This document shows positions 12,001 to 19,614 of a stretch of DNA of 35,660 bases, piece by piece. The notes beneath the pieces are model-generated. The model was not told the origin of the DNA, made no database searches, and worked only from the letters and a program-made list of their open reading frames with translations. The first letter of the stretch is position 1. Each line of letters begins with the position of its first letter. The DNA comes from UBA3206 sp964548855. Lineage in GTDB: Bacteria > Bacillota_I > Bacilli_A > Acholeplasmatales > Anaeroplasmataceae. The DNA lies in NCBI GenBank assembly GCA_964548855.1, contig CAZJSR010000018.1, positions 1-35,660 of the forward strand. Reading direction: 5' to 3'. Both the position numbers and the translations under genes were made by a program.

Positions 12001-15000
12001 ATACTTTTGATCATCAATCGAATCTATCATTGAATCTGTAATATTCTTAGGATTAATCTTAAAGTTTATAGTATATAAACCAGTATAATTACCCTTACCA
12101 ACAATAGTAATTATTGCATAATTACCGTTTAATATATTAGTATATGCCATAATATTATTACTATAAGTAATGGTTAAATCATTATCATTTAATGTATAAC
12201 TATCAAATTTAACAACAACATTTGGTTTAATTTCAAATCCAGTAAAGGTGTTATCTAGTACTTCACTATATGATAATTCATCAACATTCTTTGCATTAAT
12301 TATTATAGGAACAAAGTTACTCTTACAATAATTAAAATATTCATTTTCTTCTAATTCTACTAAATATTGATATGTACCTGCATTTGTAGGTATATAATCA
12401 ATTTCAGATCCCTTTAAATAATATTTAACACTAGGTGTATTATGATATATAGATGCATAAGCTATTACATATGAAGGAGTTTCTATTTGATTCATATTGT
12501 ATGTTGCATCTACTGTAGGTAATAAACTAAATTCTACATTATTTTTAACTAAATTAATATTTAAAGTTGATTCATAATTGTTATAATTTGTACTATAAGA
12601 TATAAATACAACCTTTACAACATAACTATAATTACCTTCGCTATAAATATCTTTATCCTCTTCATTAAGTGACCAATATCCATATTCATTAGCGTCAGTT
12701 ACAAATGAAATATCACTTAATTTAGTTAATCTATAATCATTTTCAGATAACGTTAAAACATTTAATTTTTTTTCAGTCAAGTTAGATGCAAGATCAGTCA
12801 ATTCAGCTTTTAAAATAGTATATGCCTTTTCAATTATAACAGAACCTGTGTAATTTCCTTTTCCAGTTACTGTTACAACAACATCACCTGCATTAAGAGC
12901 ATCGTCAAACCCTAAATCATAATCTGTTCCTTCTTTTAATGATACATCACTATTTCCTGTAACTAAATTAATAGTAACTTCTGGCTTAATTTCCTGTTTT
13001 GTACCATTATAAACTACTTCTTTTTTACTAAATACATAAGCAATAGATTCAATACTCTTCTTATTAATAGTAAGTTTTCCTTTTCCATAACTAATAGTTA
13101 TAGAATAGTTATTTGCAGATGCAGAAAGGTTATCCATAGTTATTACATATTCCCCTGCATTTTGATTTATCTCAGTTTCATTATCAAATTTATAACTAGC
13201 AACACCTGTAATAGTTATAATCTCATTAGTATCTCCTCCAACTAATCCATCACATGAAGTAATTGAATAATTTCCAGGATATGTAACATTATTAGAATAT
13301 ACAGTTCCATAATTATCTGGAGTAATTGTTAAAGACAATGCTTTCTTATTAATAATTACACTAAATTCTCCTGATTCTGTATTATGATTTAATGCTGAAA
13401 CATAATAATATACAGTATACTGTGAAACTTCAGATCCTACTAAATTAACATCTTTAAATGTAGGAAGAATTGTATTCTTTTTATTTAATGCATCAGCTAC
13501 AGATATAGTACTATAATAAATTTCTGCTTTTTGATTTCCATATGTCATAGCAGTTACACTACCACTATGATATTCTCCATCATATGTTGCATTATAATTA
13601 TTACTATTAACTGTCATATTAGCATTATTAACTTTAAAAGGAGATGTAGCACTTACGTAATCTTTATAATTAGTCATATTAGTAATTTTTACATACATAT
13701 AATATGTATCAGCATTTAAAGATGTACTACTTGTAACAGTAGACCATTCTGTACCATTTGAATTACTATCAATTAAATTATAATAATATATTTTAGTACC
13801 ATCGCAAATTTTACTTAATGATGGAATAGATTTAGTACCACCATAAGTATAACTATCCATAGATACTAAAACATCTAATAAATCCGCTTTAGTAATTTCA
13901 TAAGTTTTATTATCATCTAAATCATCCTTATAGTTACCAATACCTTTAATATTAATAGTGATTGAATAACTTCCTGCATTAATGCTTGAATCGTTACCAT
14001 ATTTAGGAGAATATGTAAAATCAGTACCACTAGTAAGTGTTACATTACGATTTTTATCATTAACAGTTACTGTTGAAATATTTGGTTTTAAAACAGAACC
14101 ATTATAAACAAAACTTGAATTGCTTATTGTCCATGAAAAATCAATATCACTTGAAGTTAATGATTTAGCAATAATTGTATAAGATTCACTATCATCCTTA
14201 GTACTTGTATAATTATTTTTTCCTGTTACGATAATGGTAATAGTATAATCACCAGCATTCATACTTGAACTTTTTGAATAAGTTGTAGCATAAGTATAAT
14301 CTGTTCCATTAGTTAATACAGTATTTCTTGTTGTATCCTTAACAGTTACACTTGTGATTGTTGGTTTTTGAACTAAACCATTATATGTAAATTTAGATGA
14401 ACTTATAGTCCAATTTAAATTAATATCAGATAAAGATATACTCTTAGCTGTAATAATATATGTTTTACTATCTTCCTTACTATTTCCATAGTTTCCTTTT
14501 CCATTAACTTTAATCTTTATAATATAATTTCCTACATTAATACTAGAACTATTACCATCATATGAAGCTTCATAAGTATAATCTGTATTATTTGTTAAAG
14601 TAAAATTACGTGTAGTGTCCTTTATAACAACAGATATTATATTTGGTTTTTGAATTGATCCGTTATATGTAAATTTAGAAGAATCAATTGTCCATGTCAA
14701 ACTAATATCTGATGAAGCTATACTTTTAGCATTAATACTATATGATTCACTAGTATCTCCACTATAATTTCCTAAACCATTTATAGTAATTGTATAATTT
14801 CCTACATTAATATTATTACCAATATTAGTAGTATAATCAGTACCAATAATAAGATTTACATTACGAGAAGTATCTCTAATAGTGATTGTAGGAGTAATAG
14901 CACTTCCTGTGTATGTAAATGAAGAAACATTTAAGGCAATAGTTATATCTTTACTTGATATATCTTTTCTATTTATTGTTAATGTATAAATTGTGGATGC

Positions 15001-18000
15001 CTCATTATAGTTAGTTGTTGCGGCACATTTTACTTCTACTGTTATCTTTGTACCAGCATTAATTGAACCAAGATTTGATACTGTTACTGTTGTGCCAGTT
15101 ATTGTAGCTGTTGAAGGACTTGTAGTACTTGATATACTTAGTGATCCACCGTGACTTGTTGATACTGTAAATGTTGTACTAGGTGTTCCATATACAACAC
15201 TAGTTGTTGTTGGTGATATAGTTATATATCCATTTGCTTTAGAAATTGTAAATGCTACTGCACTTGATGTTTTTCCATTATAGTTTGTTGTTTCTCCAAC
15301 TTCTGCATAAATATAATATGTTCCAGCATTTAATGTAGTATTTGTAATACCTGACCATACTGTTCCTCCGCTATTACTATTAGTAGTGTTATAGTAATAT
15401 GTTACTGTCCCACTTCCACTGTTTCCTGAAATACTCGGAGTCGATACTGTTCCTTTATATGTATATCCATTCATAGTTACTGTAGGAGTAATGTTTGCTT
15501 TTACTATTGTCCAATTAACTGTCTTATTTGTAGTTGTAGAATCACTCCATTGGTAATTTGAACCTACTGCAAATATTACTTTATAAGTTCCTGCATTTGT
15601 TGCGGATGTTGTACTTCCACTTGTTACTATTGATGCACCTGTTGGAATTGTAATTCCGTGTTGTTGTGCACTTCCGTTATATGTCTTATTTGCTGGACTT
15701 GATGGTATATTTATCTTCTTTCTTGTGATTGTTACTTTAAATGTAGCACTTGAAGAAGTATAATTTGTTGTTGCTGCTAAATTAACTGTTATAGTTACTG
15801 TTGTTCCAGCAGCTACTGCACCTAAACTTGACACTGTTACTGTTTTATTACTATCAGTTACTCCAACTGAACTTAATGATTTAGCAAAACTTACAGTTCC
15901 TCCAGAATTATTTGTATATGTAAATGTTGTTGAGGCTGTTCCATACTCTATATTCTTTGTTGTTGGATTTACTGTTATAGTTCCTGTAGCTTTTTTAATC
16001 TGATATTCATAGTCTAATGTAATTTCACCATTATCTGCAGTTTCAATAGTAATATGATAATAATAATCCCCTGCATCTTTACTATACCAATTACTACAAT
16101 CTTCATAATAACAAAAATCAAAATTCTCGATCAATATATAATCTCTTGATAAATCCGTGATAGTGATATAAGATATTGCTGGTTTTTGTATACTTCCGTT
16201 ATATATAAAATTAAAATCATCTATCTCAAACTCAATATCTATATCTATAAATTGATCATTATCCAAATTTGGATAAAACAGTCCATAAATGACATTAGTA
16301 TAACTACACGTATAAGAATTAATATTAAAACTATAATTACTATCCTTATACCAACCAGCAAAAGATGCTGATGAACATGTTGGCTTACCTAAATCACTTA
16401 TACTAAATCCATATCCACTAAAAGTTATAAGATTTGATGTATTTACATCGGGTAAATTAAACTTATAAGTTATCTCAACTGCTTTAGCATAAGTCAAAGA
16501 ATTAGTACTACTAGGAACACTAAATTGCTTACTTTTAACTTTTGTATTATTAGATGCAACAAAATAATCATCCATAGTAAAACTGAAAATATTATCACTA
16601 TATGTATATGGTGCTACAATTTTGTCTACAAAACATTCTAAAAACATATTGGTTGTGTCAACAGAATATGATAGATAAATATATTCAAAATCAATTAAAT
16701 ATGCATAGCATCTACTAAACATATAACTCATATCAATATGAGTCTCTCCATAATGTTGACTAATTGAAAATAACTCTATGTTAGAAAAACAAGAGTCATA
16801 AAACATATATGCTAAATTCTCGATTTTTTCAAAATTCCAATTAAAAATTATTGTCTCATTATTCATTGATAAGTTATAGCACCCATAAAACATAGCTTCT
16901 GCCACTGTAACATTACTTACATCAAAATTTTCAAACCCTGTAGATTCTAAAGAATTACAATTATAAAACACGCCATACATATTAGTTACATTACTAGTAT
17001 GAAATTTACTTAATCCATAAATACGTTTTAGGCTAGTACAATCTTTAAATAAACCACTCATCGTAGTAGCATTAGATAAATCAAATTTTCCAACATCAAT
17101 TTCCTTCAATCCACTGCAACCTCCAAACATAGATTCAACATCAGTAGCTTTACTTAAAACAAAATTACTTACATCTAGAGATGTCAGACTTCTACATCTG
17201 TAAAACATACAATATATTAATTCAACATTGCTTGTATTAAAACTACTCACATTTAATGTTTTTAAATTGGTACAGTTAAAAAACATATTATACATCCATA
17301 GAACATTACTTGTATCAAAAATACTTAAGTTTAAAGTTGTTAAATTTTCACAATTTTGAAACATACATATCATATTAATTACTTTACTTGTATTAAATTT
17401 ACTTAAATCTAATGATGTCAAGTTAACACATCCGTAAAACATACCCTCCATAGTTTTCACATTAGTTGTAACAAATTTACTTAAATCTAATGATGTTAAA
17501 CTTCTACAATCTTGAAACATATGATCCATAAAAGTTACTTTACTTGTATTAAATTTACTTAAATCTATTGACTTTAAGTTATGACATCCACTAAACATAT
17601 GACTCATAGAATCAACATTACTTGTATCAAAATTCATATTATCTATAGTTTGCAAATTAGGATTATCTAAAAACATATAATCCATATTAGTTACTTTACT
17701 AGTATCAAAATTAGATAAATTAATATACGATAATGCATCGCTGATACTTTCAAAATACGAAGTGCAATCATCCGGAGCATATATAGGACTAGAACTACAA
17801 AAATATAAAGAAATTAATCCATTAGAATCCATTAGAACAGGAATAGGATAATTAAATGAATCTATAAAAATACAATCCGCACCATCTTGACTATAGTACT
17901 CTTGAAAGTCTTCTTCTAAAAAATATATTTCACGAATCAAAGATCTATCCAGTTCTCCTGCAGAATAAACATTGTCCCATGAGTCTTCACTAAAAGCTCT

Positions 18001-18270
18001 GTCTAACTCATCAATAAAATCATATGGTAATGTTGATTGATCTATTGCTCTTGTTACTGACCTTTTCAATTCTTTCTCGTTATCAATATCTACATTTTCA
18101 TCACAATTGCTTTCGATAATTTTTTTGTTTCTATCAAAATATTCACTATTATCTAACGAACTATCAACATAAGTCATTTTATTATCAAAATCATTTAATA
18201 TAACAATACCAATAATAGCGCTGATAAAAACAAATAACGCTATTTTAAATATTTTTTTTACCTTTTTCAT
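9076..18270 (-). CDS. Giant surface protein: BspA-type LRRs, Ig/MBG-like repeats, C-terminal dockerin
   Basis: From ATG 18270 the product is 3,064 aa. It opens with MKKVKKIFKIALFVFISAIIG, a signal peptide or signal anchor. Residues about 181-546 hold 12 clear and 2 weak BspA/DUF285-type leucine-rich repeats (NFDTSKVTNMDYMF and variants). An InlB-like FAGWYKD module follows near 640, then some 2,300 residues of MBG/Ig-like modules (YNGS..KP, GTDYTY, NAGDYTI, GNY). Residues 2997-3064 form a dockerin type I domain with two calcium loops, GDVDCDGKISQKD and DINDDTKFSTSD. In-frame sequence extends up to an ATG at 18327, but that start has no ribosome site, and AGGAGG lies inside the extension. 18270 is therefore preferred although it is 31 nt from AGGAGG, with a hairpin between. 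First gene after the invertible promoter; likely a phase-variable adhesin that docks onto a cohesin partner (inference). Confidence 0.85.
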   Translation of the reverse strand: MKKVKKIFKIALFVFISAIIGIVILNDFDNKMTYVDSSLDNSEYFDRNKKIIESNCDENVDIDNEKELKRSVTRAIDQSTLPYDFIDELDRAFSEDSWDNVYSAGELDRSLIREIYFLEEDFQEYYSQDGADCIFIDSFNYPIPVLMDSNGLISLYFCSSSPIYAPDDCTSYFESISDALSYINLSNFDTSKVTNMDYMFLDNPNLQTIDNMNFDTSNVDSMSHMFSGCHNLKSIDLSKFNTSKVTFMDHMFQDCRSLTSLDLSKFVTTNVKTMEGMFYGCVNLTSLDLSKFNTSKVINMICMFQNCENLTTLNLSIFDTSNVLWMYNMFFNCTNLKTLNVSSFNTSNVELIYCMFYRCRSLTSLDVSNFVLSKATDVESMFGGCSGLKEIDVGKFDLSNATTMSGLFKDCTSLKRIYGLSKFHTSNVTNMYGVFYNCNSLESTGFENFDVSNVTVAEAMFYGCYNLSMNNETIIFNWNFEKIENLAYMFYDSCFSNIELFSISQHYGETHIDMSYMFSRCYAYLIDFEYIYLSYSVDTTNMFLECFVDKIVAPYTYSDNIFSFTMDDYFVASNNTKVKSKQFSVPSSTNSLTYAKAVEITYKFNLPDVNTSNLITFSGYGFSISDLGKPTCSSASFAGWYKDSNYSFNINSYTCSYTNVIYGLFYPNLDNDQFIDIDIEFEIDDFNFIYNGSIQKPAISYITITDLSRDYILIENFDFCYYEDCSNWYSKDAGDYYYHITIETADNGEITLDYEYQIKKATGTITVNPTTKNIEYGTASTTFTYTNNSGGTVSFAKSLSSVGVTDSNKTVTVSSLGAVAAGTTVTITVNLAATTNYTSSSATFKVTITRKKINIPSSPANKTYNGSAQQHGITIPTGASIVTSGSTTSATNAGTYKVIFAVGSNYQWSDSTTTNKTVNWTIVKANITPTVTMNGYTYKGTVSTPSISGNSGSGTVTYYYNTTNSNSGGTVWSGITNTTLNAGTYYIYAEVGETTNYNGKTSSAVAFTISKANGYITISPTTTSVVYGTPSTTFTVSTSHGGSLSISSTTSPSTATITGTTVTVSNLGSINAGTKITVEVKCAATTNYNEASTIYTLTINRKDISSKDITIALNVSSFTYTGSAITPTITIRDTSRNVNLIIGTDYTTNIGNNINVGNYTITINGLGNYSGDTSESYSINAKSIASSDISLTWTIDSSKFTYNGSIQKPNIISVVIKDTTRNFTLTNNTDYTYEASYDGNSSSINVGNYIIKIKVNGKGNYGNSKEDSKTYIITAKSISLSDINLNWTISSSKFTYNGLVQKPTITSVTVKDTTRNTVLTNGTDYTYATTYSKSSSMNAGDYTITIIVTGKNNYTSTKDDSESYTIIAKSLTSSDIDFSWTISNSSFVYNGSVLKPNISTVTVNDKNRNVTLTSGTDFTYSPKYGNDSSINAGSYSITINIKGIGNYKDDLDDNKTYEITKADLLDVLVSMDSYTYGGTKSIPSLSKICDGTKIYYYNLIDSNSNGTEWSTVTSSTSLNADTYYMYVKITNMTNYKDYVSATSPFKVNNANMTVNSNNYNATYDGEYHSGSVTAMTYGNQKAEIYYSTISVADALNKKNTILPTFKDVNLVGSEVSQYTVYYYVSALNHNTESGEFSVIINKKALSLTITPDNYGTVYSNNVTYPGNYSITSCDGLVGGDTNEIITITGVASYKFDNETEINQNAGEYVITMDNLSASANNYSITISYGKGKLTINKKSIESIAYVFSKKEVVYNGTKQEIKPEVTINLVTGNSDVSLKEGTDYDLGFDDALNAGDVVVTVTGKGNYTGSVIIEKAYTILKAELTDLASNLTEKKLNVLTLSENDYRLTKLSDISFVTDANEYGYWSLNEEDKDIYSEGNYSYVVKVVFISYSTNYNNYESTLNINLVKNNVEFSLLPTVDATYNMNQIETPSYVIAYASIYHNTPSVKYYLKGSEIDYIPTNAGTYQYLVELEENEYFNYCKSNFVPIIINAKNVDELSYSEVLDNTFTGFEIKPNVVVKFDSYTLNDNDLTITYSNNIMAYTNILNGNYAIITIVGKGNYTGLYTINFKINPKNITDSMIDSIDDQKYTSFEIEPSVSVNDSSRNTLLTLNTDYRLEYTNNINVSNNTAKVIVKGINNYTGEATKYFNITIGDLEASNVSTVGILSSKVDALLSSIDLSEYNNKYGHWVFYDNSNDREYESSTIVSNEAQTVHFGIKFIPDDNGFNPIIDTSTIIVDLNDSKIRFNFSDMSFTYTTYPRTFTKEDISKLDSNGNLYESEFDDDKVKIDYLNSSGEYISAPTDVGSYYVVVTVSANRKYKQSETTEQFYITPRNISEVDYKFTDFDSNLNEYQYTTKSIEPTIQLSYGEDKDISSYDKAYENNIEISSEGSKAIIKIKGKGNYTGDKDIKFNIIKRDISTLSIGDISDQYYTGTNIEPNVVMYNNGTLLTDENISITYEDNIESGIATIKVLGIGNYYTGENSITFTIILKELDKELLPMVNNLIKEVYTSLSDIVLESNSYGSWHFVLLETDSDATVGEASPTGTTFDIVFKANGYGDTYSTITIVVVKKTATISINDNLDKEYDTLEIVNPSVTYNGDSEITYTYYQNGKVCSNPKNAGEYKVVVSTKETDTYLSATKEEYFTISKALIGGTNVKYNVLSARYNNGSQVTPEINIYHTNISYTLVEKLDYYVVLGANNTVGKTAGNVYIIAGNNYKTTDAFISETFEIYDDDDPIVDGEGEAVEIDVVYETDYTYTGQEVRPEIVVYINGAIVSTDYYDFEYSDNVNVTENALITIIFKEGYEGTIYRTFKIKEYILKEENVSYEKDSLGNISIVVSANDRQLLLNSDYYIVDNGQTISGNDNYSYIIKGINNYSGEVELTITNQNSIFVINNDIYKFYTYSKSGRNNKWVLNDHKEYNESIDLVLKNVSDMQILSTFLTQFDNNIDFIRVYNSNGKLVSSNKYSKTYVTTAMKIQLVDDAENIIDSFTVVIRGDVDCDGKISQKDKMVCENYLLNVSTISNYQKYAMDINDDTKFSTSDVLFIDSHIYGTEDINKDYLIK
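13885..14735 (-). repeat. Three tandem modules of about 93 residues in the giant surface gene
   Basis: Three consecutive units begin AKSIASSDISLTW, AKSISLSDINLNW and AKSLTSSDIDFSW, spaced about 280 nt. Each contains F-x-YNG near its start, D-x-[TN]RN, GTDYTY or an equivalent, and GNY/NNY near the end. They are diverged at the DNA level, so the duplication is old rather than recent. Boundaries are approximate. Confidence 0.75.
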
Positions 18271-18280
18271 AAAAATCCTA

Positions 18281-18297
18281 GTTAAGAAAAACTTAAC
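18281..18297. promoter_or_regulatory. Palindrome A, GTTAAG-N5-CTTAAC, between SD and start codon
   Basis: GTTAAGAAAAACTTAAC is a perfect 6-bp inverted repeat with a 5-nt centre. In the transcript it folds between AGGAGG (18302-18307) and the ATG at 18270; looping it out cuts the effective spacing from 31 to 14 nt. It also carries a five-codon out-of-frame ORF, MLSFS (18299-18282), starting 2 nt after AGGAGG. First of three identical-architecture palindromes. Confidence 0.75.
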
Positions 18298-18348
18298 ATA
18301 ACCTCCTTCTAAAATTATAAATTTCATTTGTAGTTACACATCTTTCTC

Positions 18349-18365
18349 GTTAAGCAAAACTTAAC
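18349..18365. promoter_or_regulatory. Palindrome B, GTTAAG-N5-CTTAAC
   Basis: GTTAAGCAAAACTTAAC has the same arms and spacing as palindromes A and C. It lies in the untranslated leader of the giant surface gene, outside the invertible segment and 68 bp from copy A. Confidence 0.75.
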
Positions 18366-18390
18366 AAACAAAATAATAAAATCCTAGCAC

Positions 18391-18414
18391 AAAAAAGCAT
18401 TTAGATGCCTTTTT
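18391..18414 (-). terminator. Intrinsic terminator-like hairpin in the leader of the giant surface gene
   Basis: On the minus strand, AAAAAGGCAT and ATGCTTTTTT can form a 10-bp stem (one G-U pair) around CTAA, ending in a U6 tract. It lies between the invertible promoter and the gene it should drive. The A and T tracts make it potentially bidirectional. It could block read-through from the recombinase gene or act as an attenuator. Confidence 0.6.
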
Positions 18415-18421
18415 GCCTATT

Positions 18422-18441
18422 TTGAATATTACATTCGATGC
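18422..18441 (+). repeat. Left inverted repeat of the switch
   Basis: A 20-bp arm, identical in reverse complement to 18587-18606. The flanking bases differ immediately outside the arm (T versus G) and inside it (A versus C), so the identity is sharply bounded, as expected for a recombination site. Confidence 0.85.
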
Positions 18442-18466
18442 AAAAAAATGTAAAATGATGGAAAAA

Positions 18467-18483
18467 GTTAAGCATTTCTTAAC
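18467..18483. promoter_or_regulatory. Palindrome C, GTTAAG-N5-CTTAAC, inside the invertible segment
   Basis: GTTAAGCATTTCTTAAC starts about 17 bp downstream of the -10 box of the minus-strand promoter, at the expected transcription start, a classical operator position. It is the only one of the three copies that would move with inversion. Confidence 0.75.
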
Positions 18484-18499
18484 AAAATTTAAGTTTTTT

Positions 18500-18528
18500 T
18501 TAATAAATTTTGTAAAAAAAATTGTCAA
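18500..18528 (-). promoter_or_regulatory. Promoter of the giant surface operon
   Basis: On the minus strand, TTGACA (18523-18528, perfect -35) is followed after 17 bp by TATTAA (18500-18505, 4/6 -10). The expected start is near 18493. A weaker plus-strand pair, TTGTCA (18522-18527), 17 bp, TAATAT (18545-18550), overlaps it and would face the operon after inversion. Confidence 0.6.
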
Positions 18529-18586
18529 ATATTGTCATTAGTGTTAATATATAAGTAAGAAGAAACGAGAAAATGTAAAAAAAATG

Positions 18587-18606
18587 GCATCGAATGTAAT
18601 ATTCAA
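18587..18606 (-). repeat. Right inverted repeat of the switch, overlapping the recombinase stop codon
   Basis: Reverse complement of the left arm. It includes the TGA of the recombinase gene, so the last codons and the stop are retained in both orientations. Confidence 0.85.
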
Positions 18607-19547
18607 CGCCTTTTTTTCTCATCAAGCAAATCAAGTTTATTCATCATTTTTACCTTAGTCTCTAACATACAATGAGCATACCTATTTAAAGTTATAGAAG
18701 CATTTTTATGCCCCATAATTTCAGATAAAGTCTTAATATCCATACCACATTCAATTGCCCTTGTGGCAAATGTATGCCTTAAAGCATGAAAACTTAAATG
18801 ACTAATCTTAAGATATTCAATCGTCCTTTCAAATATATGCTGATAAGTCCTAATAGGCATCTCAGTGCCATCTTTACTTTCTATGAAATAAGAACTCATA
18901 GAACTTTTTTTATATTCTAGTAAATAATCTAAAATACAACTAGGAATAGGAATAATCCTATCCGAAGAATTAGTCTTAGGACTATCTATAATAGATTTAT
19001 ATTTCCCAGTCTCATCTTTTTCTCTATACCTAGTTTTATTTATTTTAATAATTCCAATTTCAAAATCAAAATCATCCCATCTAAGAGCTAAAAGTTCTCC
19101 AATTCTAAGACCAGTATATAACGTAAACAAAATACCAAAACATCTTCTATCATAACTACTAATTACATATTCTTCTATCAATAATTGCTCCTGTCTTGTA
19201 AATGCATCTACCTTCTTTTCTACACTTGGAAATCTTTTTAATCTAGCACAAGGATTATACTCACATAATTCTAAATCAAGTGCATATTCAAAAACCATAT
19301 TAAATACAGTAAGTATTAAATTAACACTTGAAGATGACATCTCCTTTCCAGTTTTAAGATTTCCAGAAGCTTTATGTTTTTGTAAAAAATCATAAATATT
19401 CTTCCTTTTAATATTATTAATACTTACATCTCCATATTCTGGAATTAAATGTAATTCAATAATATTAAGATATCTATTATATGTTCTTAATTTTACTCTG
19501 TCTTTACTGTAATTAATCCAATCATATAATAAATCTTTAAATAACAT
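18603..19547 (-). CDS. Tyrosine recombinase / integrase family, probable DNA invertase
   Basis: The 314-aa protein has an N-terminal core-binding, SAM-like domain (about 1-95) and a C-terminal catalytic domain. All catalytic residues are visible: R148 (TGLRIGE), K191 region (SPKTNSSD), H254 and R257 (HALRH), H280 (MGHKN) and the nucleophile Y290 (NRYAH). It is full length for a stand-alone XerD/phage-type recombinase. The start at 19547 is supported by AGAAGGGAA about 9 nt upstream. The gene ends inside the right arm of a perfect inverted repeat flanking the promoter of the next operon, so inversion of that promoter is its likeliest task. No phage or transposon structural genes are nearby, which argues against a plain prophage integrase. 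An integrative-element origin cannot be excluded. Confidence 0.9.
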   Translation of the reverse strand: MLFKDLLYDWINYSKDRVKLRTYNRYLNIIELHLIPEYGDVSINNIKRKNIYDFLQKHKASGNLKTGKEMSSSSVNLILTVFNMVFEYALDLELCEYNPCARLKRFPSVEKKVDAFTRQEQLLIEEYVISSYDRRCFGILFTLYTGLRIGELLALRWDDFDFEIGIIKINKTRYREKDETGKYKSIIDSPKTNSSDRIIPIPSCILDYLLEYKKSSMSSYFIESKDGTEMPIRTYQHIFERTIEYLKISHLSFHALRHTFATRAIECGMDIKTLSEIMGHKNASITLNRYAHCMLETKVKMMNKLDLLDEKKRR

Positions 19548-19575
19548 ATTAATCTATTCCCTTCTATTTAAAATT

Positions 19576-19605
19576 ATTAAGCTAAAGCTTAATACATTAA
19601 TTATA
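19576..19605 (-). promoter_or_regulatory. Recombinase promoter -10 box and adjacent palindrome
   Basis: A perfect minus-strand TATAAT lies at 19600-19605 with only a weak -35 (TTTAAG, 19623-19628). Immediately downstream, at the expected transcription start, is ATTAAGC-TAAA-GCTTAAT (19576-19593), a perfect 7-bp palindrome. Its core TTAAG-N6-CTTAA resembles the GTTAAG-N5-CTTAAC sites of the surface operon, hinting at a shared regulator. Confidence 0.55.
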
Positions 19606-19614
19606 AATAAATAG

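Larger units (their letters stand above)
18422..18606. other. Putative invertible promoter element (145 bp between 20-bp inverted repeats)
   Basis: TTGAATATTACATTCGATGC at 18422-18441 recurs as an exact reverse complement at 18587-18606. The 145 bp between contain a minus-strand promoter reading into the giant surface operon. A tyrosine recombinase gene ends inside the right arm, its TGA at 18603-18605 being part of the repeat, so inversion would leave that gene intact. This is the standard anatomy of a site-specific inversion switch next to its recombinase. In the orientation shown the promoter faces the operon (ON). Inversion itself is inferred. Confidence 0.8.

Noticed and set aside
9988..16371. 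Plus-strand open frames of 61-78 codons inside the giant surface gene, and others at 27655, 33402 and 34912
   Set aside because: They lie antisense to well-supported genes, have low-complexity translations, and lack ribosome sites or recognisable domains.
685..18270. LPxTG or other sortase anchors on the giant proteins
   Set aside because: Neither C-terminus has LPxTG, a hydrophobic helix and a basic tail; one ends in a dockerin and the other in an acidic, soluble tail.
18482..18513. ACAAAATTT/AAATTTTGT inverted repeat within the switch as another operator
   Set aside because: It overlaps the -10 region and is pure A/T except two bases; in such AT-rich DNA this can arise by chance, and it is not repeated elsewhere in the leader.
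18603..19547. Prophage or conjugative element integrase
   Set aside because: No phage, relaxase or excisionase genes are in the window, and the adjacent perfect inverted repeats around a promoter give a simpler explanation. An old mobile origin remains possible.
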